Shown here in pieces: positions 1 through 7,866 of a stretch of 64,000 nucleotides of DNA (position 1 is its first letter; each line of letters begins with the position of its first letter). Below the pieces are notes generated by a model. It was given only the letters and a program-made list of their open reading frames with translations, searched no databases and was not told where the DNA came from. Source of the DNA: Microbacterium proteolyticum (GTDB lineage Bacteria > Actinomycetota > Actinomycetes > Actinomycetales > Microbacteriaceae); NCBI RefSeq assembly GCF_029639405.1, contig NZ_CP121274.1, forward strand, positions 806,001 to 870,000, in the 5' to 3' direction. Both the position numbers and the translations under genes were made by a program.

Positions 1-246
1 CAGGTGCAGGATCGGGCCGTCCGGCCCCTCCACGCGCACCGATATTCCGCGCGCGGCGAGCGCGTCGGCGACCGTGGAGAGCTCAGCGAGCGTGCGGCGA
101 CCGTTGCCGGGCAGCCGCGACGGGTCGCTGATGGTCACGCGCACCTCGGAACCCGCGGCGGTGATCGTGCCCTCGAACGGGGGGAGCGCGGCATCCGTCC
201 CCGTCTCCTCCTCGGAGAAGGCGAGGTCGATGTCGAGGCGCACCAT
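1..246 (-). CDS. Hypothetical protein, C-terminus beyond the left edge
   Basis: The first 82 residues are visible, from ATG at 246 down to the window edge with no stop. The protein opens MVRLDIDLAF and is rich in acidic residues and valine. There is no signal peptide, membrane segment or motif that I recognise. It begins 14 bases after the stop of the gene at 261-536 on the same strand, so the two are probably co-transcribed. Function unknown. Confidence 0.6.
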   Translation of the reverse strand, partial: MVRLDIDLAFSEEETGTDAALPPFEGTITAAGSEVRVTISDPSRLPGNGRRTLAELSTVADALAARGISVRVEGPDGPILHL

Positions 247-260
247 GACGGCGCCCGCTC

Positions 261-536
261 TCAGTTGCCGCGGTACGGGTCGGAGCCCGGCGCGGTGTCG
301 TCGCTCGTGGTGACGCGGAGGGTGCCGTTGAGCTTCCAGGTCGCGCGGGGGGCGTCGGGTCCGATGTCGCGGGGCACCTCGACGGTCATGTCGACGAACG
401 AGTAGTTGACCGCGGCGCCGCGGCCGGTGAGGTACGACCACATCTCGCGACCGAGGTCGGTCCAGTCGGTGATCGAGTGCCCCTCGGGGCCGGCGGAGTT
501 TGCGAACGGGTCGGTGGATGCGGTGGTGTCGGACAT
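261..536 (-). CDS. Small hypothetical protein (91 aa)
   Basis: A 91-residue soluble protein starting MSDTTASTDP. The longer reading frame upstream is rejected because AAAGGAC lies just ahead of the ATG at 536, a plausible ribosome binding site. The middle carries WTDLGREMWSYLTGRGAAVNY and the C-terminal half a predicted beta-rich segment (VDMTVEVP, WKLNGTLRV), which may be a small conserved actinobacterial fold. No catalytic motif is visible. It lies 14 bases upstream of the partial gene at the left edge and is probably its operon partner. Function unknown. Confidence 0.7.
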   Translation of the reverse strand: MSDTTASTDPFANSAGPEGHSITDWTDLGREMWSYLTGRGAAVNYSFVDMTVEVPRDIGPDAPRATWKLNGTLRVTTSDDTAPGSDPYRGN

Positions 537-637
537 CGTCCCAGTCCTTTCTGGTGTTCGGGGGCACCAGATTCCCACCGGGCCGCATTGCGCACGGAGG
601 GATTGCGTTCCGGGACGAGTTGCGGGATAACCCGCCG

Positions 638-1606
638 TCAGTACACGTACTCCATCAGCTCCACGCCCAGCACGCGGAACGCGTCGTGCGCGCGCAGACG
701 GTGCGCGATCGAGAGGTCGTCGAAGTTCGCGATGAGCGCGTAGGCGACGCCCGCACGCGGGCCGCCGAGCACGCCCGCTTCGGCGCGCACGCCCTCGGAT
801 CGGCCGGTCTTGTTGACGAACAGCAGACCGTGGCGGTCGTTCTCGTGGGCGAACGGGTCGAGACCGGTCGCGGATGCCACCAGCGACAGGTCGTGGTTCA
901 GGCTCAGCCATTCCGCGACCTGGGCGCTGACCCCCGGCGACACGACCGTGGAATTGACGAGTCCGGCGAACACGGCAGCCATCTCGCGCGCGGTGGACAG
1001 CGCGACGTGCGGAGCGTCGTCGGGTCCGCGGTCGTCGCGGAAGCGGTCGAGGAGGGCGGTTCGCCGCAGCCCCAGCTGCTCGATGCGCGCGCGGACCGCG
1101 GGCAGCCCGACGCGCTGCAGCAGAGCGTTGGCGGCGAGCGCGTCCCCGGCGGACGCCGCGAGCACCGCCACGTCCGCCAGCGGCAGCGCCGGGGCCTTCA
1201 GGTGCTGCCACACTCCCCCGGCCGACGCGGTGTGGACCGTGGCGCGGTCGATGATCTCGAGAGCCTCGACGCGGCCGGCCTCGATCGCCGCGGCCACCTC
1301 GACCAGCAGCGGGACGACGCCCAGTCCGGCGACCGGCAGCGTGACGAAATCGTCGCCCTCGAGCACCGCGGAGCCGCCGTCGAGGTCGTCGATGCGCACC
1401 GACACCTTCGCCCCGGACGCCGCGAGCTCGTCGAGCGCGCGAAGCGTCGCCGTGAACGACCGGCGACCGGCGGCCGCCCGTCGCGGCAGGCGTCGGGGTC
1501 CTTTCCGCGCCGAACCCCGGAGGGCCGGGGCGTCGCGTCGCGACGATTCCACGGACCCTCCGGAAGGCTCGGGTGCGGCAGGCTCGGGAACCGGTGGCAT
1601 GCCCAC
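638..1606 (-). CDS. Class A beta-lactamase-fold protein, catalytically degenerate
   Basis: 322 residues from GTG at 1606, chosen because AAGGAGC sits seven bases upstream; an ATG two codons in is the alternative. From about residue 85 the order of segments matches class A beta-lactamases and serine hydrolases: the strand and helix normally carrying SxxK (here AGLGVVPLLVEV, 93-104), the region normally carrying SDN (here SAGDALAAN, 152-160), and an intact KTG box (NKTG, 265-268). By this alignment the nucleophile serine and its lysine are Gly and Val, and SDN reads GDA. Residues 1-50 are Arg/Pro-rich and not a clear signal peptide. It is therefore probably a binding or structural protein and not an active hydrolase. 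The gene stands alone between an unknown operon and the M13 peptidase. Confidence 0.7.
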   Translation of the reverse strand: MGMPPVPEPAAPEPSGGSVESSRRDAPALRGSARKGPRRLPRRAAAGRRSFTATLRALDELAASGAKVSVRIDDLDGGSAVLEGDDFVTLPVAGLGVVPLLVEVAAAIEAGRVEALEIIDRATVHTASAGGVWQHLKAPALPLADVAVLAASAGDALAANALLQRVGLPAVRARIEQLGLRRTALLDRFRDDRGPDDAPHVALSTAREMAAVFAGLVNSTVVSPGVSAQVAEWLSLNHDLSLVASATGLDPFAHENDRHGLLFVNKTGRSEGVRAEAGVLGGPRAGVAYALIANFDDLSIAHRLRAHDAFRVLGVELMEYVY

Positions 1607-1648
1607 GAGCGTGGCTCCTTCCGGGTCAGGAGAGCAACAAACGCGACC

Positions 1649-3622
1649 TCACCAAATGGTGACGCGCTGGTCCGCGTCGAGCCACAGGGCATCGCCCTCG
1701 GTGACCTCGAACGCGTCGTAGAACGCATCGATGTTGCGCACGATCTGGTTGCAACGGAATTCGTTCGGCGAGTGCGGGTCGATCGTCAGCAGGCGGATGG
1801 TCTCGGCATCCCGGCCCTTCTGCTGCCAGATCTGCGCCCAGCTGAGCAGGAGCCTCTGGATGCCGCTGTACCCGTCGACCTCGGGACCGTCGGCGGGCTC
1901 GTCGGCACCGAGCGACAGCCGGTAGGCGCGGAGCGCGATGCCCAGGCCCCCGAGGTCGCCGATGTTCTCGCCGATCGTGAGGGCGCCGTTGACGTGGTGC
2001 TCCTCGCTCAGGCCCTCGGGGACGAGCGCCTCGTACTGGGCGATGAGCGCCTTGGTGCGCTCCTCGAACGCCGAGCGGTCGGCATCCGTCCACCAGTCGC
2101 GCAGCGACCCGTCGCCGTCGAAGCGACTGCCCTGGTCGTCGAACCCGTGGCCGATCTCGTGGCCGATGACCGCGCCGATCCCGCCGTAGTTGGCGGCGGC
2201 GTCGCGGTCGGCGTCGAAGAAGGGGTACTGCAGGATCGCCGCGGGGAACACGATCTCGTTCATCAGCGGGTTGTAGTACGCGTTGACGGTCTGCGGGGTC
2301 ATGTACCACTCGTCGCGATCGATCGGCTGACCGACCTTCGCGAGCTGCCGGTCGTGCTCCCAGACGTGAGCGCGACGGACGTTCCCGACGAGGTCGTCGG
2401 CCTCGATCTCGAGGTCGGAGTAGTCCTTCCACTTCACCGGGTAACCGATCTTGGGCGTGAACGCGTCGAGCTTCGCGAGCGCGCGCTCCCGGGTCTCGGG
2501 CGTCATCCACTCCAGCGCGGTGATCGACTCGCGGTAGGCCTCGATCAGGTTCTTCACGAGGACGTCCATGGCATCCTTCGCCGCGGGCGGGAAGTGCCGC
2601 TCGACGTACACCTTGCCGACGGCTTCGCCGAGCGCCGCCTCGACCAGGCCGACGCCGCGCTTCCAACGCTCGCGGTTCACCGGCACACCGGTGAGCTGGG
2701 TGCCGTAGAACGCGAAGTTCTCGGCCACGAACTCCTCCGACAGGAACGCCGCGGCGGAGTGCACGACGGCGAACCGCAGCCACGCCTTCCAGTCCTCGAG
2801 GCGCTCGTCGACCAGCAGTGCGCCGAGGGACTCGATGAAGCTCGGCTGGTAGACGACGACCTCGGCGAAGGCGTCCTCGTGCCCTGATGCGACACCCGCG
2901 CGCCACGGCACGAGGTCGAGTCCGGCGAGGCCGACCATCTCGTCCCACGTGCGCAGGTTGTAGGTCTTCACGGCGTCGCGGCTGTCTTCGCGCGACCAGT
3001 GGTGGGTCGCGAGCTCGGTCTCGAGGGCGAAGACACGATCAGCGGATGCCGCCGGCTCGGCGACCCCGGCCAGCTCGAACATGCGCTGGATGTGCGCGCG
3101 GTAGGCGGCGCGCGTCTCGGCGAAGTTCTCGAGCCGGTAGTAGCTCTCGTCAGGGAGCGACAGGCCGCCCTGGTAGATCACGGGGACGTAGCGGGTGGGG
3201 TCGCCCGGGTCGGGCTCGACGAACAGGGTCAGCAGGCCGCTCACACCGTCGCGCTCGAGCTCTCCGACGAGACGGAGGAAGCCGGGCACGTCGGTCACGG
3301 CGTCGACGCGGGCGAGCTGATCCGCCAGCGGCGCCGCTCCCGCCTCCTCGATGCGGTCGGTGTCCAGGAAGCTCGCGAACAGGTCGCCGATCTTGCGGGC
3401 TTCGCTGCCCGGCTCGGCCTGCTGCGACTCCTCCACGATGGTGCGGACGTCCTTCTCCGCCTGTTCGGCGATGAGATGGAAGCTGCCCCATCGGGCTTTG
3501 TCGTCGGGGATCTCGGTGCGCTCCAGCCAGCGGCCGTTCACGTGGCGGAACAGGTCGTCCTGGGGGCGGATCTCGTCGCTCAGTTCGTCGAGCGCGAGAC
3601 CGGATCGGGGGGTCTGGGTCAT
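1649..3622 (-). CDS. M13 family zinc metallopeptidase (neprilysin/PepO-like)
   Basis: 657 residues, close to the usual 630-700 of bacterial M13 enzymes. The zinc motif HEIGH lies at 488-492 followed by GFDDQG. The third ligand is in ENIGDLGG near 550, and the substrate-binding NAYYNP precedes the zinc site. The C-terminus ends in Trp, as is common in the family. There is no signal peptide, so the enzyme is probably cytoplasmic and cleaves oligopeptides, as proposed for bacterial PepO-type members. The ATG at 3622 is preceded by TATCCT and six bases, the leaderless arrangement seen across this window; the much longer frame upstream is a shadow of the MATE gene. Confidence 0.95.
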   Translation of the reverse strand: MTQTPRSGLALDELSDEIRPQDDLFRHVNGRWLERTEIPDDKARWGSFHLIAEQAEKDVRTIVEESQQAEPGSEARKIGDLFASFLDTDRIEEAGAAPLADQLARVDAVTDVPGFLRLVGELERDGVSGLLTLFVEPDPGDPTRYVPVIYQGGLSLPDESYYRLENFAETRAAYRAHIQRMFELAGVAEPAASADRVFALETELATHHWSREDSRDAVKTYNLRTWDEMVGLAGLDLVPWRAGVASGHEDAFAEVVVYQPSFIESLGALLVDERLEDWKAWLRFAVVHSAAAFLSEEFVAENFAFYGTQLTGVPVNRERWKRGVGLVEAALGEAVGKVYVERHFPPAAKDAMDVLVKNLIEAYRESITALEWMTPETRERALAKLDAFTPKIGYPVKWKDYSDLEIEADDLVGNVRRAHVWEHDRQLAKVGQPIDRDEWYMTPQTVNAYYNPLMNEIVFPAAILQYPFFDADRDAAANYGGIGAVIGHEIGHGFDDQGSRFDGDGSLRDWWTDADRSAFEERTKALIAQYEALVPEGLSEEHHVNGALTIGENIGDLGGLGIALRAYRLSLGADEPADGPEVDGYSGIQRLLLSWAQIWQQKGRDAETIRLLTIDPHSPNEFRCNQIVRNIDAFYDAFEVTEGDALWLDADQRVTIW

Positions 3623-3628
3623 GGAGAC

Positions 3629-3634
3629 AGGATA
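3629..3634 (-). promoter_or_regulatory. -10 box of the M13 peptidase gene, leaderless
   Basis: TATCCT on the minus strand, six bases before the ATG. No Shine-Dalgarno lies in between. Confidence 0.6.
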
Positions 3635-3683
3635 AATCCCTCCGCTCCACGCGGGCTCAGCATGTTGTGTCGGGGGGCGGCCG

Positions 3684-3689
3684 TAGGCT
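3684..3689 (+). promoter_or_regulatory. -10 box of the MATE gene, leaderless
   Basis: TAGGCT followed by six bases and the GTG at 3696. This spacing puts the transcript 5' end on or next to the start codon. Confidence 0.6.
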
Positions 3690-3695
3690 CGAACG

Positions 3696-5024
3696 GTGAC
3701 CACCCCCGCACCGGCGACGCTGAACCGCGCGATCGTGCGGTTGGCCGTGCCGGCCCTGGGCGCGCTGATCGCCGAGCCGCTGTTCCTCATCGTCGACGGC
3801 GCCATGGTGGGACACCTCGGCGTGGCGCCGCTCGCCGGGCTGGGGATCGCCAGCGCGGTCCTGCAGACGGTGGTCGGGCTGATGGTGTTCCTGGCGTACG
3901 CCACCACGCCCGCCGTGGCGCGCCGGTTCGGTGCGGGAGAACTGGGTCGTGCGGTGTCCGTCGGCATCGACGGCATGTGGTTCGCCCTGACGATCGGCGC
4001 CGTCCTCGCCGCCGCGGGCGTCCTCGCCACCCCGGCGCTGGTCGACGTGTTCGGCGCGGCACCCGACGTGGCCGAGAACGCCCGCGTGTACCTGTCGATC
4101 TCGATGTGGGGACTCCCCGCGATGCTCGTCGTGTTCGCCGCGACCGGGCTGTTGCGCGGAATGCAGGACACCGTGACCCCCCTGTGGATCGCCGGTCTCG
4201 GCTTCGGCGCCAACGCGCTTCTGAACTTCCTCTTCATCTACGGCTTCGGCTGGGGCATCGCCGGTTCCGCGATCGGCACGGTCGTCGCGCAGTGGGGCAT
4301 GGTGGGCGCCTACGTCGTCATCGCGACCCGCCTGGCCCGCACGCACGCGGCGTCGCTGCGCCCCGAGCCCGGCGGGCTCCGCGGCACGGCGCGCTCGGGC
4401 GGCTGGCTGTTCCTGCGCACGCTGAGCCTGCGCGCCGCGTTCCTCGCGACGGTGGCGGTGGCCACCGGCCTCGGGTCGGCCGAGCTGGCGGGGTGGCAGA
4501 TCGCCTTCACGATCTTCTCGACCGCGGCCTTCGCGCTCGATGCGCTCGCGATCGCGGCGCAGGCGCTCGTCGGCAAGTCGCTCGGCGCGGGCGACGTCGC
4601 CGGGGCGCGGCACGTGCTCTCGCGCACGGTGGCGTGGGGCCTGTGGTTCGGCGTCGCGGTCGGGGCGCTCGTGGCCGCGGCATCCGGGGTCCTCGGTCTG
4701 GTGTTCACGGGCGATCCCGAGATCGCCGCCCTCATCCAGCCGGCGCTCCTCGTGCTCGCCGTCGCGCAGCCGCTCGCGTCGTTCGTGTTCGTGCTCGACG
4801 GCGTCCTGATCGGCGCCGGCGACGCGCGCTACCTCGCGATCGCGGGGCTGCTCAACCTCGTGCCGTACGTTCCCGCGCTCGTGCTCGTGGCCCTGTTCGC
4901 GGGCGGCGGCCCGGCGGGTCTGGCCTGGCTCGCCGCCGCGTTCTTCGGGGTCTACATGCTGGCCCGCGCCACGACGCTGGGACTCCGCGTGCGCGGCAGG
5001 GCGTGGATGACCGCGGGTGCCTGA
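3696..5024 (+). CDS. MATE family efflux transporter
   Basis: 442 residues with about twelve hydrophobic segments in the two-fold MatE pattern. The start is diagnostic: RLAVPALGALIAEPLFLIVD followed by AMVGHLG, as in the DinF/NorM branch. MATE proteins export cationic or aromatic compounds in exchange for Na+ or H+; the substrate cannot be told from sequence. The GTG start follows TAGGCT and six bases. It is divergent from the M13 peptidase, with only 73 bases between them. No SOS box was recognised, so I do not call it dinF. Confidence 0.9.
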   Translation: MTTPAPATLNRAIVRLAVPALGALIAEPLFLIVDGAMVGHLGVAPLAGLGIASAVLQTVVGLMVFLAYATTPAVARRFGAGELGRAVSVGIDGMWFALTIGAVLAAAGVLATPALVDVFGAAPDVAENARVYLSISMWGLPAMLVVFAATGLLRGMQDTVTPLWIAGLGFGANALLNFLFIYGFGWGIAGSAIGTVVAQWGMVGAYVVIATRLARTHAASLRPEPGGLRGTARSGGWLFLRTLSLRAAFLATVAVATGLGSAELAGWQIAFTIFSTAAFALDALAIAAQALVGKSLGAGDVAGARHVLSRTVAWGLWFGVAVGALVAAASGVLGLVFTGDPEIAALIQPALLVLAVAQPLASFVFVLDGVLIGAGDARYLAIAGLLNLVPYVPALVLVALFAGGGPAGLAWLAAAFFGVYMLARATTLGLRVRGRAWMTAGA

Positions 5025-5054
5025 GATGCCCACGCGACTCCCAGGACTCGCGCG

Positions 5055-5060
5055 TACCGT
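5055..5060 (+). promoter_or_regulatory. -10 box of the lipoprotein gene, leaderless
   Basis: TACCGT, then GCCGTC, then ATG at 5067. Confidence 0.55.
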
Positions 5061-5066
5061 GCCGTC

Positions 5067-5609
5067 ATGAGGTCGAACCCCCCGGCCCGCGCGGCCCTCC
5101 CCGCCCTGCTGTTCCCTGCGCTGATCCTGCTCGCGGGATGCACGTCGACGGACGCGGCGTCGCCCGCTCCCTCGGCGTCGACCCCGCCTCCCTCCACGCC
5201 GTCGCTCTCCCCGTCGGCACCGTCTCCCGGCGAAGCGCTGCCGAGCGACGCCGCGACGCTCGAACAGTGGGCGGCGACCGCGCTGCCCGAGAACGGTCTC
5301 GGCGGTAGCACCGCCGTCGCCCGCGGCACCGGCGAGGTCGGATCGGCCGGGGCGAGCGTCGACCTCCAGCCCGTCGGCGGATCGTGGGATGTCGTCATCG
5401 CATGCGAGAGCGCCACGGGCGCGCCCCTCACCGTCCAGGTCAGCGGCTCCGCCGGCACGTCGACCGACGTCGCATGCGGTCTCCCCGGCGAGCCCGGTGC
5501 CGCGCCGACGACCCTCCGATGGGATGCCACCACCTCCGCCACCCTGCAGGTCGACTCCCCGACGCAGGCCGTGTTCGTTTACGAAGTGCATCCGCGCGCG
5601 GGAACCTGA
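5067..5609 (+). CDS. Hypothetical lipoprotein (180 aa)
   Basis: A clear type II signal peptide: positive N-terminus (MRSNPPAR), hydrophobic core, then lipobox LAGC with the lipidated cysteine at residue 25. Residues 26-55 are a Ser/Pro/Ala-rich tether. The remaining ~120 residues form a small domain with predicted beta strands and a Cys pair (IACESATG and DVACGLPG), which could form a disulfide outside the membrane. I do not recognise the domain. It is a single gene with its own promoter. Confidence 0.8.
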   Translation: MRSNPPARAALPALLFPALILLAGCTSTDAASPAPSASTPPPSTPSLSPSAPSPGEALPSDAATLEQWAATALPENGLGGSTAVARGTGEVGSAGASVDLQPVGGSWDVVIACESATGAPLTVQVSGSAGTSTDVACGLPGEPGAAPTTLRWDATTSATLQVDSPTQAVFVYEVHPRAGT

Positions 5610-5646
5610 TTCCCGCCGATTTCACACGCCCGACACGTGCGATCCC

Positions 5647-5652
5647 TATCCT
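5647..5652 (+). promoter_or_regulatory. -10 box of the 114-aa membrane protein gene, leaderless
   Basis: TATCCT, then GGTCGC, then ATG at 5659. Confidence 0.55.
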
Positions 5653-5658
5653 GGTCGC

Positions 5659-6003
5659 ATGCGGGGGCATGTGGCGGGAACGCTGATCGTGGCCGTCGCG
5701 CTGATCGTGGCCATGGTCATCTTCTGCGCGGGCGGCTATTACTACGTCGAGTACCAGGCGTGGGATGCCGCGTCGTCGACGTGGGTGTACCGCAACAGAC
5801 CCTTCTCGGGCGCGGTACTCGCCGTCTCGGTGCTGGTGAGCGCGGGCGTGCTCTTCGGAGCGGCGCTCCTGCTGCTTCGGACGGGCCGCGTCCACGGCCG
5901 GCCCGTCGTCGACGAGTGCCCGCAGCTCTCCGGGAGCGTGGGGCGCTCCGACGCGGTCGAGCCCGATGCCGGGTCGCCTTCGCTCAGCTCTGGGGGCCGT
6001 TGA
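5659..6003 (+). CDS. Small membrane protein, two transmembrane segments
   Basis: 114 residues. The ATG at 5659 is chosen because TATCCT lies six bases upstream; the frame stays open further upstream but overlaps the lipoprotein. Hydrophobic segments lie at about 7-27 and 51-73, with an aromatic-rich loop between them (GGYYYVEYQAW) and a hydrophilic C-terminal tail. The 3' end overlaps the convergent Tat-protein gene by 20 bases. Function unknown. Confidence 0.65.
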   Translation: MRGHVAGTLIVAVALIVAMVIFCAGGYYYVEYQAWDAASSTWVYRNRPFSGAVLAVSVLVSAGVLFGAALLLLRTGRVHGRPVVDECPQLSGSVGRSDAVEPDAGSPSLSSGGR

Positions 6004-7033
6004 CGTAGCTTCGCGACAGGGCGCGCTGATCGGGGTCGTTGGGGACGGCCGCGCTGTAGCCGATCTGCGGCGACGATCCCACCTGCGGCGTCGCGCCGGT
6101 GGGATCCGAGTAGGACAGCGCGAAGGTGACGACGTCACCGGAGGCCAGCGGCGACGTCAGTGAGAACAGCACCGACCGGAAGGCGCCGGAGACGGTGTTG
6201 CTCTGCTCGGACACCAGATCGGGCGCGGGCGTTCCGTTGAGGGCGACGCCCTCGAGGGAGACGAGGTCGCCGAGTGCCGCATCGAAGGTGACGCGGACGG
6301 TGTCTCCCACCGCGGTGGGATTGGGCCCCACCGATGTCAGGGTCGCCTGCGTCGGTCGATACGCGGAGCCCGAGCCCGAGGTGACCTGCGCGAAGTCCGC
6401 CGTCACGGTCGCGCCGAACGGTGAGGACTCCTCCGTCGCCCCGGGACCGTTGACGTGGACGTTGTCGGAGGCGTCGAGGTCGGCCGGCTCGACGAGTGTC
6501 CAGGTGCTGACCGAATCGGCCGGCTCGAGAGTGTCATCCGGGTAGTCGCCGAGGAACGTCAGGTCCGGACGAACGAGGATCCCGGTGTACGGATCGGCGT
6601 TCGGGACGACCGTCGCGGCGAACGTGGCGGTGTAGACGGCCCGGTCACCCGTGACCGAGGGACCGCTGAAGCCGGCGCTCCGAGCTCCCTCACCGTCGCG
6701 GGCGTCGTACGTGAAACCGGTCACGTCCCAGAGTCGGCGATCGACCTCCAGCCGGAGGATGACCGGGCCGGTGTAGACCTGTGCCGTCGAGTTGCCGACC
6801 ACGACGCCCACGGGCTCGCTGGCGACGTAGCGTTCGGTGAGGGCGGGAGTGAACAGGGGCACCCCGCTGCCGAACTGCGGGGGGAGCAGGGCGAGGTTCG
6901 CCGTCGTGCTGGCGCTCACCGCGGGGGCCGCCACCGCGACCGCGACCACCGGGACGGACCACGCCCCCGCCTTCAGGACGGAGCGACGCGCGACACCGCG
7001 CGGCGAACGGGTCGTTTCAGGGGAATCGGACAT
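5984..7033 (-). CDS. Tat-exported surface/secreted protein, unknown function
   Basis: 349 residues. The N-terminus is a twin-arginine signal (ARRSVLK at 15-21, then a long Ala/Val core, probable cleavage after AVSA at 41). The mature protein is Thr/Ser/Val/Asp-rich with no cysteines and reads like tandem beta-sandwich, DUF11-like domains (TLTSVGPNPTAVGDTVRVTF, SSPFGATVTADF). There is no LPXTG sorting signal or C-terminal membrane anchor, so the protein is probably released or loosely wall-associated. A second in-frame ATG lies five codons upstream (MDPLAM); I chose the later one because it gives a normal Tat signal. Neither start has a good Shine-Dalgarno. Confidence 0.75.
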   Translation of the reverse strand: MSDSPETTRSPRGVARRSVLKAGAWSVPVVAVAVAAPAVSASTTANLALLPPQFGSGVPLFTPALTERYVASEPVGVVVGNSTAQVYTGPVILRLEVDRRLWDVTGFTYDARDGEGARSAGFSGPSVTGDRAVYTATFAATVVPNADPYTGILVRPDLTFLGDYPDDTLEPADSVSTWTLVEPADLDASDNVHVNGPGATEESSPFGATVTADFAQVTSGSGSAYRPTQATLTSVGPNPTAVGDTVRVTFDAALGDLVSLEGVALNGTPAPDLVSEQSNTVSGAFRSVLFSLTSPLASGDVVTFALSYSDPTGATPQVGSSPQIGYSAAVPNDPDQRALSRSYVNGPQS

Positions 7034-7131
7034 GGCGAGGGGATCCATCCGTCGAAGGGGGGAGTTCGAGCAGCAGGGGTAGTCTGCGACACCCGGGGGC
7101 GTTTCTCCCCCTCTCCCGGATGAGAAAGCTC

Positions 7132-7782
7132 TCATGCCCAGCGGCGACACCACTCGTACATGACCACGGCCGCGGCCGACGCGGCGTTGATGGATCGCGT
7201 CGAACCGTACTGCGTGATCTCGACGACGCCGGTCGCGGCGGCGAGCGCCTCGGGCGACAGCCCCGGCCCCTCCTGACCGAAGAGGAGGACGCACGCCTCG
7301 GGCAGCTCGGCGCGGTCGACGGGCACCGATCCGTCGACGTTGTCGATCGCGAGGACGGGGAGATCCTCTCCCTGCGCCCATTCCACGAACGCGGCGACGT
7401 CCTCGTGGTGTCGGACGTGCTGGTACCGGTCGGTCACCATCGCGCCGCGGCGGTTCCAGCGGCGCTTGCCGATGATGTGCACCTCCGCCGCGAGGAACGC
7501 GTTGGCGCTGCGGACGATCGAACCGATGTTGAGGTCGTGCTGCCAGTTCTCGATCGCCACGTGGAACGGATGCCGCCGGGCGTCGAGATCGGCGACGATG
7601 GCGTCCATCGTCCAGTAGCGGTACGGGTCGACGACGTTGCGCCGATCGCCCTCGGCGAGCAGTTCGCGGTCGTAGCGCGGATCGTCGGGCCAGGCGTCCG
7701 GCCCGCCGGGCCACGGACCCACGCCGTGCGTGGGGACGGGCGGCGCATCCTGGGGGTCGGGGGTCGCGTCGCCGTGGGTCAC
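7132..7782 (-). CDS. SpoU/TrmH family RNA 2'-O-methyltransferase
   Basis: 216 residues from GTG at 7782. All three SpoU motifs are present: motif 1 NIGSIVRSANAF (the Asn/Arg region), motif 2 LLFGQEGPGLS, and motif 3 ITQYGSTRSINAASAAAVVM, which forms the trefoil knot that holds S-adenosylmethionine. The enzyme should methylate a ribose in tRNA or rRNA; the target cannot be assigned. About 70 N-terminal residues precede the SPOUT fold and probably bind RNA. TAGCCT lies six bases before the GTG. It is divergent from mntH with 75 bases between them. Confidence 0.9.
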   Translation of the reverse strand: MTHGDATPDPQDAPPVPTHGVGPWPGGPDAWPDDPRYDRELLAEGDRRNVVDPYRYWTMDAIVADLDARRHPFHVAIENWQHDLNIGSIVRSANAFLAAEVHIIGKRRWNRRGAMVTDRYQHVRHHEDVAAFVEWAQGEDLPVLAIDNVDGSVPVDRAELPEACVLLFGQEGPGLSPEALAAATGVVEITQYGSTRSINAASAAAVVMYEWCRRWA

Positions 7783-7788
7783 TCCCCC

Positions 7789-7794
7789 AGGCTA
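7789..7794 (-). promoter_or_regulatory. -10 box of the SpoU methyltransferase gene, leaderless
   Basis: TAGCCT on the minus strand, then GGGGGA, then GTG at 7782. It faces away from the mntH operators that start 30 bases on. Confidence 0.55.
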
Positions 7795-7823
7795 TCCGCC
7801 GGGACTCGAGCGGCGTTCGCTGT

Positions 7824-7866
7824 TTTCGGTCGCCCGAAATATCGCTAGGGTTTCGGCATGCCGAAA
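7824..7866 (+). promoter_or_regulatory. Tandem operator of mntH, probably bound by MntR
   Basis: Two 16-bp sites with arms TTTCGG and CCGAAA. Site 1, 7824-7839, has centre TCGC. Site 2, 7851-7866, reads TTTCGGCATGCCGAAA, a perfect palindrome. Their centres are 27 bp apart. Site 2 contains the ATG start codon of mntH at its exact centre and its first base is the last base of the -10 box. A DtxR-family regulator bound here would block both RNA polymerase and a leaderless message start. The mntR gene is the second gene of the unit. Confidence 0.7.
7846..7851 (+). promoter_or_regulatory. -10 box of mntH, leaderless
   Basis: TAGGGT, then TTCGGC, then ATG at 7858. The hexamer lies between the two palindromes and shares one base with the second. 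Confidence 0.6.

Noticed and set aside
500..2887. A 795-codon open frame on the plus strand
   Set aside because: It is antisense to the beta-lactamase-fold and M13 genes, has Arg/Val/Asp-biased composition from high-GC third positions, and shows no domain.
3696..5024. Naming the MATE gene dinF
   Set aside because: No SOS box or neighbouring lexA was recognised; the name would claim more than the sequence shows.
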